The notes: generated by a model not told the origin, from the sequence alone. Positions 33,593-43,079 are shown, counted from the first letter of the stretch. The stretch is DNA of 64,000 nt from Arthrobacter sp. AFG20 (GCF_002892795.1 NZ_PJMC01000006.1:169910-233909); one strand, 5' to 3'. Translations and numbers: made by a program.

Positions 33593-33910
33593 GTGAGCTT
33601 GCGACCCTTGTCTCCGCAGGAACGTTCCGACGCACTCAAAAAGGCCGCGGCGGCAAGGGCTGCCAGGGCCTCGGCCAAGGAACGGCTCAAATCCGGAGAG
33701 CTGACCGTGGCCCAGATCCTGGACTCCGGCGGCACCGAGGAGGCCATAGCGCGGATGCGCGTTTCGGAACTCCTCGAGGCCCTGCCGGGGATCGGGAAGG
33801 TCCGGGCCGCAGCCATCATGGACAGCCTCGGCATCGCCGCGTCCCGCAGGGTCCGGGGCCTGGGCATCCACCAGCGCCGGGCGCTGGTAGATTTTATGAA
33901 CGAGAAATAG
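33593..33910 (+). CDS. mihF: Actinobacterial integration host factor (mIHF)
   Basis: 105-aa nucleoid-associated DNA-binding protein of the mIHF/sIHF family. The N-terminal basic helix contains [16 protein letters not shown]; the helix-two-turn-helix DNA-binding core contains [18 protein letters not shown] (split about 63-80), and the C-terminal helix ends [11 protein letters not shown]. It is unrelated to enterobacterial IHF. GTG 33593 is chosen because AGGGGA precedes it by 7 nt; a TTG two codons earlier is less well placed. The pyrF-mihF-gmk-rpoZ order is conserved in actinobacteria. Confidence 0.95.
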   Translation: MSLRPLSPQERSDALKKAAAARAARASAKERLKSGELTVAQILDSGGTEEAIARMRVSELLEALPGIGKVRAAAIMDSLGIAASRRVRGLGIHQRRALVDFMNEK

Positions 33911-33953
33911 CTTTATCCGAACAGAGTCATCTGTAGACCGTCCAAAGGAATAC

Positions 33954-34550
33954 GTGAGCAACAAACCCGGACTGACAGTCCTCGCTGGTCCTACGGCTGT
34001 TGGCAAAGGCACCGTGTCCACCTATATCCGCGACACTTACCCCGAGGTCTGGCTGTCCGTCTCGGCCACCACCCGGGCCCCGCGGCCCGGTGAGATCGAC
34101 GGCGTGCACTATTACTTCAAGTCCAAGGAAGAGTTCGAGTCCCTCGTGGCCGCCGGCGAATTCCTTGAATGGGCAGTGGTGCACGGCCAGAACACCTACG
34201 GGACGCTGAAGAGCACCGTGAACCAGGCCATCGCCGAAGGCCGCTCCGTGCTGCTGGAGATCGACCTGCAGGGCGCACGCCAGGTCAAGCAGGCGCTTCC
34301 GGATGCCCAGTTCGTGTTCCTGGCACCGCCCAGCTGGGAAGAACTCGTCCGCCGGCTGGTGGGCCGGGGCACTGAATCGGCCGAAGAACAGCAGCGCCGG
34401 CTGGAAACCGGTAAAGTAGAACTTGCTGCTGAACCGGAGTTCGACCACACCGTCATTAATGACGACGTCCGCCGGGCAGCGGACGAGCTTGTTTCACTCA
34501 TGGGGCTGACCCCGCACCCGCGCCAGACGCAGACGCCGTCAGCCCGTTAG
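33954..34550 (+). CDS. gmk: Guanylate kinase
   Basis: 198-aa kinase converting GMP to GDP with ATP. P-loop GPTAVGKGT near residues 11-19 (Thr-Ala where many have Ser-Gly). The GMP-binding region [18 protein letters not shown] is near 36-53, with FLEWA and the ATP-lid QQRRLETGK further on. GTG start with AAAGGA upstream, 43 nt after mihF. It is followed 15 nt later by rpoZ, the usual pairing in both actinobacteria and proteobacteria. Confidence 0.96.
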   Translation: MSNKPGLTVLAGPTAVGKGTVSTYIRDTYPEVWLSVSATTRAPRPGEIDGVHYYFKSKEEFESLVAAGEFLEWAVVHGQNTYGTLKSTVNQAIAEGRSVLLEIDLQGARQVKQALPDAQFVFLAPPSWEELVRRLVGRGTESAEEQQRRLETGKVELAAEPEFDHTVINDDVRRAADELVSLMGLTPHPRQTQTPSAR

Positions 34551-34565
34551 AAATTTGGAGAATTC

Positions 34566-34826
34566 GTGTCCACGAACCTTGAAGGCATCATCAACCCGCC
34601 GATCGATTCGCTGCTCGAGGCGGCTGATTCCAAGTACGGCCTGGTGATCTTCGGTGCCAAGCGTGCACGCCAGATCAACGCGTACTACGCACAGCTGCAC
34701 GAGGGCCTGTTCGAGTATGTCGGCCCGCTGGTCGACACCAAGCTGAACGAGAAGTCGCTGTCCATCGCACTGCGCGAGATCAACGAGGGCAAGCTGGTTT
34801 CCACGCCGATCGAAGCTGCAGAGTAA
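34566..34826 (+). CDS. rpoZ: DNA-directed RNA polymerase subunit omega
   Basis: 86-aa omega subunit, which helps fold and assemble beta' into RNA polymerase. Features: [20 protein letters not shown] in the N-terminal helix region, [11 protein letters not shown] with the conserved RARQIN element, and the C-terminal [19 protein letters not shown] start after TTGGAGAATTC. It lies between gmk and coaBC as in related genomes. Confidence 0.96.
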   Translation: MSTNLEGIINPPIDSLLEAADSKYGLVIFGAKRARQINAYYAQLHEGLFEYVGPLVDTKLNEKSLSIALREINEGKLVSTPIEAAE

Positions 34827-34866
34827 TCTCCGCAGAGTAAACAGACTGCCTGCTGACGGAGTTCAC

Positions 34867-36102
34867 GTGCGCATAGTCCTCGGAGTCGGGGGAGGGATCG
34901 CCGCCTACAAGGTGGCATCGCTCCTCCGGCTTTTTACTGAAGCCGGCCATGACGTCACCGTCATCCCCACGGAAGCAGCCACCCGCTTTGTCGGCGTGGC
35001 CACCTGGGAGGCGTTGTCCGGGAACCCGGTGACCAACAGCGTCTTCGATGACGTCGACCAGGTGAAGCACGTCCGGCTGGGCCACGAGGCAGACCTGATC
35101 GTGGTTGCACCGGCCACGGCCGACCTCCTGGCCCGGGCCGCCACCGGACAGGCCAGTGACCTGCTCACCAACACGCTCCTGATGGCAAGCGGCCCAGTGC
35201 TGTTCGCCCCGGCCATGCACACCGAAATGTGGCAGCATGCGGCCACCCAGGCCAATGTCGAAACGCTGCGGAGCCGCGGCGTGACGGTCCTGGAACCCGC
35301 CAGCGGGCGGCTGACCGGCAGCGATTCAGGCCCCGGCCGGCTGCCCGAGCCTGAGGCCATTTTCGAAGCCGCCATCGCCCTGATGCAGGACACGGGCGTT
35401 CCGGCGCATCTCCCGCTGGCCGGCCGCACCGTGACCATCAGCGCCGGCGGCACCCGGGAGCCCCTGGACCCCGTCCGGTTCCTGGGCAACCGCTCCTCCG
35501 GCAAGCAGGGCGTGGCGCTGGCCGCCGCCGCCCGCGACGCCGGAGCCACCGTGCGGCTCGTGGCCGCCCACATGGAGGTGCCCGCCCCGGCGGGCGTCGA
35601 ACTGATCGCCGTCGAGACTGCCCTGCAGCTCCGCGAAGTCATGCTGGCAGCGGCAGCCGAGTCCGACGTCGTCATCATGGCTGCGGCCGTGGCCGATTTC
35701 CGGCCAGCCGAGGTGTCCGGAAGCAAAATCAAGAAGCGGGATGACACCGCCGACCCCGTCATCACGCTGGTCCGCAACCCCGACATCCTGCACGAGCTCG
35801 TCGGAGTCCGCGACGCCGCGGGCAGCAGCCAGCTCGTGGTGGGCTTCGCCGCCGAGACAGGGGACGAACAGGGTGATGTGCTGTCCTACGCCGAGGCGAA
35901 GCTGAAGCGCAAGGGCTGCGACCTGCTGGTAGTGAACCACGTGGGCGCTGACAAGGTGTTCGGCCAGGACAACAACTCCGTGGTCATCCTCTCGCGGGCC
36001 GGTGCCGAGCCCCAGTCGGCCTCCGGCTCCAAGCAGGACGTCGCCGCCATTGTCATCGACCGCGTCGCCTCCGAACTAAGCCGGGTCTTTCCGCGAACCT
36101 GA
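34867..36102 (+). CDS. coaBC: Bifunctional phosphopantothenoylcysteine decarboxylase / phosphopantothenate-cysteine ligase
   Basis: 411-aa CoA-biosynthesis enzyme. Residues about 1-180 form the FMN-binding decarboxylase CoaC (GGIAAYK, VVAPATADLLA, FAPAMHTEMW). Residues about 190-411 form the ligase CoaB (ISAGGTREPLDPVRFLGNRS, AAAVADFRP). Compared with the E. coli Dfp motifs PxMNxxMW and ACGD, this protein has PAMHTEMW and TGSD, so the usual Asn and flap Cys are not there; this may be the normal actinobacterial form. GTG start with CGGAG upstream, 40 nt after rpoZ. Confidence 0.95.
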   Translation: MRIVLGVGGGIAAYKVASLLRLFTEAGHDVTVIPTEAATRFVGVATWEALSGNPVTNSVFDDVDQVKHVRLGHEADLIVVAPATADLLARAATGQASDLLTNTLLMASGPVLFAPAMHTEMWQHAATQANVETLRSRGVTVLEPASGRLTGSDSGPGRLPEPEAIFEAAIALMQDTGVPAHLPLAGRTVTISAGGTREPLDPVRFLGNRSSGKQGVALAAAARDAGATVRLVAAHMEVPAPAGVELIAVETALQLREVMLAAAAESDVVIMAAAVADFRPAEVSGSKIKKRDDTADPVITLVRNPDILHELVGVRDAAGSSQLVVGFAAETGDEQGDVLSYAEAKLKRKGCDLLVVNHVGADKVFGQDNNSVVILSRAGAEPQSASGSKQDVAAIVIDRVASELSRVFPRT

Positions 36103-36178
36103 CCGGCGTAAGCAACGTCTCCTTAGCATGGGGACACACGCTGCCGCCCCTCCGTTTGCCAACCAGTAAGGTAGTTGA

Positions 36179-37414
36179 GTGACTTTACCGCTGCACATTC
36201 CAGAATCCCACGGGTCCACACCCGCCGCGCTTCGGCTCTTCACCTCGGAGTCGGTCACTGAAGGGCACCCGGATAAGATCTGTGACCAGATCAGTGATGC
36301 GATCCTGGACGCCCTGCTGGACAAGGATCCCGAGTCCCGCGTCGCCGTGGAAACCATGGCCACCACCGGCCTGGTCCACGTGGCCGGCGAAGTGACCACC
36401 GACGCGTATGTCGAAATTCCACAGATCGTCCGCGAGACCATCCTGGGCATCGGCTATGACTCCTCTGCCAACGGCTTCGACGGCGCCCGCTGCGGCGTTT
36501 CCGTGTCCATCGGGCAGCAGTCCAACGACATCGCCGGCGGCGTCTTCAACTCCCTCGAGGCCCGCGAAGGCCGCCAGGAGGACGATTACGACCTGCAGGG
36601 CGCCGGTGACCAGGGCCTGATGTTCGGCTACGCCAGCGATGAGACCCCGTCGTACATGCCGACGCCGATCTGGATCGCGCACCGACTCTCGGAGCGCCTC
36701 ACCGAAGTCCGCAAGAACGGTGAACTTGCGTACCTCCGCCCCGACGGCAAAACCCAGGCCACCATTGGCTACGACGGTGACCGCCCGGTTTCCGTCGAGA
36801 CCATCGTGATCTCCAGCCAGCACGCCGATGGATTCAGCCTCGACCAGCTCCGGGCCGACCTTGCGTCGCACGTGATTGATCCGGTGCTTGCCCTTGCGGA
36901 CCTGGACATTTCCCGCACGGTCAACATCCTCAACCCTGCTGGCGCCTTCGTGATCGGCGGCCCCGTCGGCGACGCCGGACTCACCGGCCGCAAGATCATC
37001 GTGGACACGTACGGCGGCATGGCCCGCCACGGCGGCGGCGCCTTCTCCGGCAAGGACCCGTCAAAGGTGGACCGCTCCGCGGCGTACGCCATGCGCTGGG
37101 TTGCCAAGAACGTGGTGGCCGCGGGGCTCGCCAAGCGCGCCGAGATCCAGATCGCCTACGCGATCGGCCAGGCCCGCCCGGTGGGAACCTACGTCGAAAC
37201 GTTCGGGACCGAGACCGTGGACCCGGCAAAGATCAGCGCCGCGATTGCCGAGATTTTCGATCTGCGCCCCCGCGCCATCATCGACGCCCTCGACCTCAAG
37301 CGTCCCATCTACGCGAAGACGGCCGCCCACGGCCACTTCGGCCGCGATGACCCGGACTTCACCTGGGAGCGTCTGGACCGCGTGGACGACCTGAAGGCGT
37401 ACTTCAACGCCTGA
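36179..37414 (+). CDS. metK: S-adenosylmethionine synthetase
   Basis: 411-aa enzyme making SAM from methionine and ATP. Three repeated domains carry the family signatures: [17 protein letters not shown] near the start (ATP-binding GHPDK), [12 protein letters not shown] near 141, and [19 protein letters not shown] near 282-300. GTG start with AAGG about 8 nt upstream; the first 18 residues are a non-conserved lead. The 76-nt gap after coaBC shows no SAM riboswitch that I can recognise. It is followed by a 20-bp direct duplication including its own stop codon. Confidence 0.96.
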   Translation: MTLPLHIPESHGSTPAALRLFTSESVTEGHPDKICDQISDAILDALLDKDPESRVAVETMATTGLVHVAGEVTTDAYVEIPQIVRETILGIGYDSSANGFDGARCGVSVSIGQQSNDIAGGVFNSLEAREGRQEDDYDLQGAGDQGLMFGYASDETPSYMPTPIWIAHRLSERLTEVRKNGELAYLRPDGKTQATIGYDGDRPVSVETIVISSQHADGFSLDQLRADLASHVIDPVLALADLDISRTVNILNPAGAFVIGGPVGDAGLTGRKIIVDTYGGMARHGGGAFSGKDPSKVDRSAAYAMRWVAKNVVAAGLAKRAEIQIAYAIGQARPVGTYVETFGTETVDPAKISAAIAEIFDLRPRAIIDALDLKRPIYAKTAAHGHFGRDDPDFTWERLDRVDDLKAYFNA

Positions 37415-37448
37415 GCCGGTCCGCCCGCGCCTGAGCCGGTCCGCCCGC
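37409..37448 (+). repeat. 20-bp tandem duplication spanning the metK stop
   Basis: GCCTGAGCCGGTCCGCCCGC at 37409-37428 is repeated exactly at 37429-37448. The first copy contains the metK TGA. It is followed by CCCGC-N6-GCGGG, a weak hairpin that could act as a terminator. Perfect identity points to a recent duplication. Confidence 0.9.
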
Positions 37449-37517
37449 GCCCGTGCGGGAGGAATGTCAGACCCGTGTGGTTGGCTGATATTCAACCCAG
37501 GACGGAGGTGAGGCGCC

Positions 37518-39713
37518 ATGTCTCCTAACGGCATGTCTTCAAGCGGCACGTCTTCGAACGGCATGGCTTCGCAGCCCATGTCTTCGCACCCCACGCCGGA
37601 GCCTCTGCAGCTGTCACTGCTGCAGGGGTTCCCGGCCACGGCCAGGACAGCCGGCGGCCCGCCGCTGGCTGCCGCCCGTCCGGTGGCCCGCGTGCTCATT
37701 GAATCCCCGCTGCCGCACCTGGACCGGCCGTTCGACTACAGCGTGCCCGAGGAACTGGATGATGACGCCCAGCCGGGCGTCCGCGTCCGGGTCAAGTTCA
37801 GCGGTCAGGAACTCGGCGGCTACATCCTGGACCGGGTTGAGGAGTCCGACGCCGGCCAGCCCCTCGTCCCGCTGCACAAGGTCGTCTCACCGGTCGCCGT
37901 CCTGACCCCCGCCATGCAGGAACTCACCGGGCGAGTGGCCGCACGCTACGCAGGCACCGTCAGCGACGTGCTCCGCGTGGCCATCCCGCCGCGGGTGGTC
38001 AAGGTGGAGAAGGAACTTGCCGACGTCGAACCGGCCGCTCATGCTGGACCGGCAACTCAGGCCGCGGCGGACCATGACCTGTCCGGCTCAGCCTGGACCA
38101 GGTATCGGAACGGCGCCGCCTACCTCCGCCATCTCGCGTCCGGAGGCGCACCCCGGGCTGCCCTCAGTGCGCTGCAGGGTTTCGGCGCGGACGGCTGGCC
38201 GCGGCTCATCGCGGACGCTGTGGCCGCGGTCCGGCAATCCGGACGTGGCGCCGTCGTCGTCGTTCCCGACTACCGCGACCTGGACCGTGTACAGGCTGCC
38301 CTCGAGGACATCCTGCCCGCCGATGACGTTGCGCGGCTGACGGCCGATGACGGCCAGACACCCCGGTACCGCAACTACCTCAGGATCCTCAAGGGCACGG
38401 CGGGCGTCGCCGTGGGCACCCGCTCCGCGGCCTACGCCCCTGTGCGGAACCTGGGACTCGTCGTGTGCTGGGACGACGGCGACGACCTCCACGTGGAGCA
38501 GCGCTCCCCGTACGCGCATACCCGCGAGGTGCTGCTGCTGCGTGCAGAGCAGGAGAGTGCAGCCTGCCTGCTGGCGGGGCACGCGCGCAGCACGGAAGTG
38601 CAGCGGCTGGTGGACGCCGGCTGGGCGATGCCCGTGGAGGCCGAACGCACGGTGCTCCGCCGCACGGTTCCCCGGGTCCTGAACACGGCGGACAGCTTTG
38701 AGCAGGAGCGCGACCCGCTCGCCCGGCTGGCGAGGCTGCCGGGCGCGGCATGGCGCACCGCCAAGGAGGCACTCGAACGCGGCCCGGTCCTGGTGCAGGT
38801 TGCCCGTGCCGGCTATGCGCCGTCGCTGGCGTGCGAAACCTGCCGGGAACCCGCACGGTGCCCGTCCTGCCAGGGGCCGCTCGCCATCGCAGGCAGCGCA
38901 GCTGTGCCCCAATGCCGCTGGTGTTCGACGCCGGCACCTGCCTGGCGCTGCGCGCACTGCCAGGGCACCCGGCTGCGCCGCGGTGCGGCCGGTGTACTCC
39001 GCACGGCGGAGGAATTGGGCAGGGCGTTTCCCGGCAAGGCCGTGGTGACGTCCTCCGGCCAGAACGTCAAGGCCACGGTGCCGGATGCGGGTGCGCTGGT
39101 GGTGGCCACAGTGGGTGCCGAGCCCGTGGCGCCGGGCGGATACGCCGCGGCCCTGCTGCTCGACGGCGATTCACTGCTGCGCCGGGAGAACCTCCGCGCG
39201 GGCGAAGACGCCGTGCGGCGCTGGTTTAATGCCGCTGCCCTCGTCCGGCCGGCCACCGAGGGCGGAATCGTCGTCATCACCGCAGACGACACTGCAGCCG
39301 TCGGAGCAATGCTGCGTTGGGACCCGGCGGGGTATGCCCAGCGGGAGCTGGGACTGCGCACTGAGCTGCAGCTGCCCCCGGCGGTGAGGGTGGCCGCCGT
39401 CACCGGCGGCAGCACCGCCGTCGGCCATTTCACGGCCTCAGCAACAAAGCTGCTGGCCGCCGAGGGCGTGGAGCTGCGGGTTGCCGGCCCGGCGCCGCTG
39501 CTCCAGACGGCAAGCATCCATACTCCGAGCACCCAGACCCCTGGCGTTCAGGCAGCAGGCACGGAAAGCGTGGACGTGCGCACGCTGCTGTTCATCCCGT
39601 ACCCGCAGGCCGCCACGGTAACCAGGGTACTTCGGGCTGCGAAAGCCGCAGGCGCGGCCAAGCGCACCGAGGACCCGGTGCAGCTGCGGCTCGACGGCGT
39701 TGACGTGCTCTGA
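37518..39713 (+). CDS. priA: PriA-like primosomal protein N' without helicase motifs
   Basis: 731-aa PriA homologue of the actinobacterial type. After a low-complexity Met/Ser lead (about 1-25), the 3'-DNA-binding domain is at about 58-160 (VARVLIESPLPHLDRPFDY). The central helicase region has no Walker A GKT motif, and CWDDGDD stands where DEAH would be. The zinc region about 435-500 keeps paired cysteines (CETCREPARCPSC, CRWC, CAHC). It therefore probably binds forks and recruits the restart machinery without unwinding DNA. Start ATG 37518 after GGAGGTGAGGCGCC. It ends the pyr-to-priA run and is convergent with the glycosyltransferase gene. Confidence 0.9.
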   Translation: MSPNGMSSSGTSSNGMASQPMSSHPTPEPLQLSLLQGFPATARTAGGPPLAAARPVARVLIESPLPHLDRPFDYSVPEELDDDAQPGVRVRVKFSGQELGGYILDRVEESDAGQPLVPLHKVVSPVAVLTPAMQELTGRVAARYAGTVSDVLRVAIPPRVVKVEKELADVEPAAHAGPATQAAADHDLSGSAWTRYRNGAAYLRHLASGGAPRAALSALQGFGADGWPRLIADAVAAVRQSGRGAVVVVPDYRDLDRVQAALEDILPADDVARLTADDGQTPRYRNYLRILKGTAGVAVGTRSAAYAPVRNLGLVVCWDDGDDLHVEQRSPYAHTREVLLLRAEQESAACLLAGHARSTEVQRLVDAGWAMPVEAERTVLRRTVPRVLNTADSFEQERDPLARLARLPGAAWRTAKEALERGPVLVQVARAGYAPSLACETCREPARCPSCQGPLAIAGSAAVPQCRWCSTPAPAWRCAHCQGTRLRRGAAGVLRTAEELGRAFPGKAVVTSSGQNVKATVPDAGALVVATVGAEPVAPGGYAAALLLDGDSLLRRENLRAGEDAVRRWFNAAALVRPATEGGIVVITADDTAAVGAMLRWDPAGYAQRELGLRTELQLPPAVRVAAVTGGSTAVGHFTASATKLLAAEGVELRVAGPAPLLQTASIHTPSTQTPGVQAAGTESVDVRTLLFIPYPQAATVTRVLRAAKAAGAAKRTEDPVQLRLDGVDVL

Positions 39714-39746
39714 AAGTTCGACGTCGGCCGGGTCGGGGCTGCCCGG

Positions 39747-40823
39747 TCACCGGCGGCGGAGTGCCATGACCTCTGCCGCCACGTCCACCAGTTGGCGGGC
39801 CGATTCGTCCCAGCTGAACTGCTCTGCCCGCGTCACGGACCGCCGCGAGACCTCCTGCCAGTGCTGCCCGTCGCCGAGGTTCCGGACGGCGGCGGCGAAC
39901 TCCGTCGCCGACTCCGGATCGACGTAGGTGGCGGTGTCCGCCCCTACCTCGCGGAAGATCGGAATGTCGCTGGCAATCACCGGTGTGCCCAGCGCCATCG
40001 CCTCAACCAGCGGCAGGCCATAGCCCTCGGCCTTCGACAGGGTGACCAGCGCGGTGGTGCGGTTCAGGAGCGCCGTGTATTCGTCGTCGGTCACGCCGTT
40101 ATGGAACACAACGTGGGCTCCGGAGGGGATCTGCGCTTCAAGCTCGGCGCGGCGGTGCGGGGTGATCCGGCTGAGCAGGTGCAGCGTGTAGCCAGGCAGT
40201 TCGGCCATCCCGGCGAGCATGGTTTCGACGTTCTTGTAGGGCATGAACGAACCCATGTAGAGCAGCGTCTTTTCCGGCGCGGCTGCCGGGTCGCGGGGCT
40301 GCTGGGCAGGCTGCGGAGCGTTGCTGACGATGCGCACCGGACGGCTGGTCAGGCGGTACTTGGACATCAGCGCCTCCGTGGTCCTGCTGATGGTGGCGAC
40401 GACGTCGGCGCGGTTAAGCAGCAGCCGCTGGGGCCAGAACGCCTTGTGGTAGAGGCGCCACAGGATCCGGACCGGGGCCGGCAGGAAGCCCGGAGGTGCC
40501 GGGTGTTCGTAATAGATGAGATCGTGCAGGGTGAGCACCAGGCCGTACTTGCGTCCCCACGTGCCCATCGTCTGCATCGGGCAGACCACCACGTCCGCGC
40601 CGAGCTGATTGACCTTCCGGGCCACGAAAAGCTCGGCGGGGGAGAGCGGGCTGCTGATCAGCGTGTACGGAACGTCGGGAAGCAGGGCCAACTGCCGGAG
40701 ATCACTGATGAGCATGGACACATCGGCGATCTTTGAGGCGGCGGCAATAAGGCTGGAACCGTAACGGCTGATCCCGTCGTGGTGGTCGGTCCGGGTGAAA
40801 CGGGCATCGATGACTATCTTCAC
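39747..40823 (-). CDS. Glycosyltransferase family 4 (GT-B)
   Basis: 358-aa GT-B fold glycosyltransferase. N-terminal acceptor domain (about 1-165; begins MKIVIDARF and holds LTLHDLIYYEHP). C-terminal nucleotide-sugar domain with LLYMGSFMPYKNVE near 188 and the E-x7-E motif EGYGLPLVE near 265, followed by GTPVIASD. It would transfer a sugar from a nucleotide or lipid donor to an unknown acceptor on the cytoplasmic side. GTG start in a 4-nt overlap with the upstream hydrolase gene, so the two are co-translated. No other polysaccharide genes are adjacent. Confidence 0.9.
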   Translation of the reverse strand: MKIVIDARFTRTDHHDGISRYGSSLIAAASKIADVSMLISDLRQLALLPDVPYTLISSPLSPAELFVARKVNQLGADVVVCPMQTMGTWGRKYGLVLTLHDLIYYEHPAPPGFLPAPVRILWRLYHKAFWPQRLLLNRADVVATISRTTEALMSKYRLTSRPVRIVSNAPQPAQQPRDPAAAPEKTLLYMGSFMPYKNVETMLAGMAELPGYTLHLLSRITPHRRAELEAQIPSGAHVVFHNGVTDDEYTALLNRTTALVTLSKAEGYGLPLVEAMALGTPVIASDIPIFREVGADTATYVDPESATEFAAAVRNLGDGQHWQEVSRRSVTRAEQFSWDESARQLVDVAAEVMALRRR

Positions 40824-41749
40824 GCGGGGTGGTCCTTAAGGAAGCGGCGGATGAATCCTGCGGCAGGTTCTGGCGTTTCGTAGTGGATCAGGTGGCCGAC
40901 GCCCGGGATGACGTCCAGTGTTGAGTCGGGGAGCAGCCCGGCCAGGCGGTGCTGGTCCCGCAGCAGGGCGATTTCATCCTTTTCGCCGGCGACGAGCAGG
41001 ACGGGCAGGGTGAGCCTGGGCGCGACTTCGGCCACGTTGCTGCTGACGGACGCGGTGAACGATTCCAGCAGGGTGTCCCGGGTGGCGAACGCACTGAAGT
41101 ACGCGTGGTGCTGCCCGTGGATGAACCGCAGCAAGTCCTTGTCCTTGGTTTTAGCCATGGCCATGCTCATCACCCGTACGATGAGCGGACTGCGGAGCAA
41201 GGCCAGGCCAAGAGGGCGGGGGAGGCGTGCGGAGAGGCGGTAGTACAGCACGGCCAGCCGGGTCATGAGGCCCTTGGGGCCTTCCAGCGCGGGCGCGGCG
41301 ATGGGGTTGACCAGGATCAGCGGGCGGACGGCGTCCGGATGGGCCGCGACGAAATGGGCGGCCACGATGGAGCCGAACGAGTGTCCCAGCAGGACGGTGT
41401 CGGGCCGGAGTCCGAGGGCCGCCATGAAGTCACTGATGAACAGGCCGTAGCGCTCCACGCTGTGGGCGGCGTCGGTGAATGCCCCGGAGCTGCCAAACCC
41501 GGGGAGGTCGGGCATGATCAGGCGCATCTCGGGCAGCTGGTCGGCCACCCGCAGCAGCCCGTGGTGGTCGCCGCGGAAGCCATGGATGACCAGGATGGTC
41601 CGGGTGTCAGCCGTGGTTTTTTCCGGTTCGTAGACCCAGTAGGCAACGTTGCTGCCCGCCAGCTGCACCGTGGATGCGCGGGTGCGGGCGGCGAGTCCGC
41701 TGCTGACGAAGGACGGTGCTGTAGCGGGCTCGGAGTCGGCTGTTCTCAT
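40820..41749 (-). CDS. Alpha/beta hydrolase
   Basis: 309-aa alpha/beta-hydrolase-fold protein. Oxyanion-hole segment ILVIHGFRGDHHG near residues 52-64, nucleophile elbow LLGHSFGS (Ser near 127) and catalytic His in GVGHLIHYE near 285. The acid is probably the Asp in AGEKDE near 258. A cap region lies between about 150 and 225. Closest in look to esterases/lipases and C-C hydrolases, but the substrate is unclear. Start at ATG 41749; the longer open frame upstream is antisense to the aldo/keto reductase gene. It overlaps the glycosyltransferase by 4 nt, which suggests a shared process. Confidence 0.88.
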   Translation of the reverse strand: MRTADSEPATAPSFVSSGLAARTRASTVQLAGSNVAYWVYEPEKTTADTRTILVIHGFRGDHHGLLRVADQLPEMRLIMPDLPGFGSSGAFTDAAHSVERYGLFISDFMAALGLRPDTVLLGHSFGSIVAAHFVAAHPDAVRPLILVNPIAAPALEGPKGLMTRLAVLYYRLSARLPRPLGLALLRSPLIVRVMSMAMAKTKDKDLLRFIHGQHHAYFSAFATRDTLLESFTASVSSNVAEVAPRLTLPVLLVAGEKDEIALLRDQHRLAGLLPDSTLDVIPGVGHLIHYETPEPAAGFIRRFLKDHPA

Positions 41750-41762
41750 GTGCTGGGGAGTC

Positions 41763-42629
41763 CTAGTTGACGTTGTCGGGGTGGGAGCCGGTGCGGTGGC
41801 CGCGCTCCAGGGCTTCGATGTCCGCCATGTCCAGGGCTGAGAGCTCGAAGCCGAAGACGTCGAGGTTCTCGCGGATCCTGGCGGCGGAGCTTGCCTTCGG
41901 GATGGTGACGTTGCCGAGCTGCAGGTGCCAGCGCAGGACAATCTGGGCGGGGCTCACCTTGTGCTCGGCTGCCAGGGCGCCGATGACTGGATCCTCCAGC
42001 ACTTGCCCGCGGCCCAGCGGGCTCCACGCCTCGGTAAGGATTCCCAGCCCGGAGTGCTTTTCCCGGAGCTCGGCCTGCTGCAGCCACGGATGCAGTTCGA
42101 TCTGGTTCACGGCCGGCACCACCTCGGCTGTTTCCAGCAGCTGATCCAGGTGCTGGGGCTGGAAGTTGGACACGCCGATGGCACGGACCTTGCCCTCGCG
42201 GTAGAGGGTCTCCATGGCCCGGTACGTTTCCTGAAACAGTCCCTGCTTTGCGCACGGCCAGTGGATCAGGTACATGTCGACGTATTCCAGCCCGAGGTTG
42301 ATCATGGACCTGTCGAAGGCCCTCAGCGTCGCGTCGTAGCCGTGGTCGTCGTTCCACACCTTGGTGGTGATGAAGAGGTCCTCGCGCGAGGTGCCAGCGG
42401 CCTCGCCGGAACCGCCGGTGGTGGCTTCCGCGGCGAACACTTCGACCAGGCCCCGCGCCACCCCGGATTCATTCCCGTACATGGCCGCTGTATCGAAATG
42501 GCGGTACCCGGCTTCCAGCGCAGTGGCCACCAGGTTGGCCGTGTCGTTCGCCGGAACCTTGTAAAGCCCGAAACCCAACTGGTCGATCAGCACGCCGTTG
42601 TTCAGGCTGAGCCGGGGTGAGGTAGTCAT
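41763..42629 (-). CDS. Aldo/keto reductase
   Basis: 288-aa NADPH-dependent TIM-barrel reductase, of the 2,5-diketo-gluconate reductase-like AKR5 group by appearance. Catalytic tetrad region: HFDTAAMYGNE (Asp, Tyr near 50-58), TKVWND (Lys near 91) and YLIHWP (His near 125). The NADPH-binding IPKASS is near 243-248. The ATG at 42629 (MTTSPRLSLNNG) is chosen; an 11-codon longer frame lacks a ribosome site. It contains a short Gly/Ser/Ala insertion (TTGGSGEAAGTS) after the first helix. It lies 13 nt before the hydrolase gene in the same direction. General carbonyl detoxification or sugar metabolism are both possible. Confidence 0.9.
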   Translation of the reverse strand: MTTSPRLSLNNGVLIDQLGFGLYKVPANDTANLVATALEAGYRHFDTAAMYGNESGVARGLVEVFAAEATTGGSGEAAGTSREDLFITTKVWNDDHGYDATLRAFDRSMINLGLEYVDMYLIHWPCAKQGLFQETYRAMETLYREGKVRAIGVSNFQPQHLDQLLETAEVVPAVNQIELHPWLQQAELREKHSGLGILTEAWSPLGRGQVLEDPVIGALAAEHKVSPAQIVLRWHLQLGNVTIPKASSAARIRENLDVFGFELSALDMADIEALERGHRTGSHPDNVN

Positions 42630-42716
42630 GGTTACGACTCTACCGATACCGCGGCGCGCCACGTGTGACCGGCAGGCGCAGTTCAGTTCCGCCGCAGGCC
42701 CGCCACAAGAGGTTCG

Positions 42717-43079
42717 TCAGCCCCAGCAGAGGCAGAACGGGTGGCCGGCGGGGTCCGCGTAGACCTGGAAGCCCGCGGCGGAATTGATGTCCTTGGCGGG
42801 CTTCAGCAGGCGTGCACCGAGGGACAGGGCCTCATCGTGGGCGGACGCGACGTCCTCAACATATAGGTCCAGATGGATCTGCTGTGGGTTCCCGTCCGGC
42901 CATTCCGGCGGCACGTGGTTGGGTGCGAGCTGAAAGCCCAGGCGCGGGTTCCCGTCGACACTGACGGTGTGCCAGTCATGCTCCGCGTCCACGGTGCCGC
43001 CCAGCAAGCCGGCCCAGAAGGCGCTCTCGGCAGGAAGGTCGGCGGCGTCGAACACAACGATCTCTCTGGTGATTTTCAT
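42717..43079 (-). CDS. VOC family protein (glyoxalase-like)
   Basis: 120-aa single-unit vicinal-oxygen-chelate protein: two beta-alpha-beta-beta-beta modules, starting MKITREIVVFDAADLPAESA, with QIHLDLYVED at the second module and a closing DPAGHPFCLCW. Such small members act as dimers in resistance, isomerisation or dioxygenase reactions. The metal residues cannot be assigned with certainty. The ATG at 43079 has AAGGATGACCG upstream. It lies 87 nt upstream of the aldo/keto reductase gene in the same orientation. Confidence 0.88.
   Translation of the reverse strand: MKITREIVVFDAADLPAESAFWAGLLGGTVDAEHDWHTVSVDGNPRLGFQLAPNHVPPEWPDGNPQQIHLDLYVEDVASAHDEALSLGARLLKPAKDINSAAGFQVYADPAGHPFCLCWG

Noticed and set aside
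36128..36169. 13-codon upstream frame before metK (MGTHAAAPPFANQ)
   Set aside because: No ribosome site, no run of Met codons, no terminator behind it; nothing suggests methionine-dependent attenuation.
36103..36178. Possible SAM riboswitch before metK
   Set aside because: The gap is only 76 nt and shows none of the conserved SAM aptamer elements.
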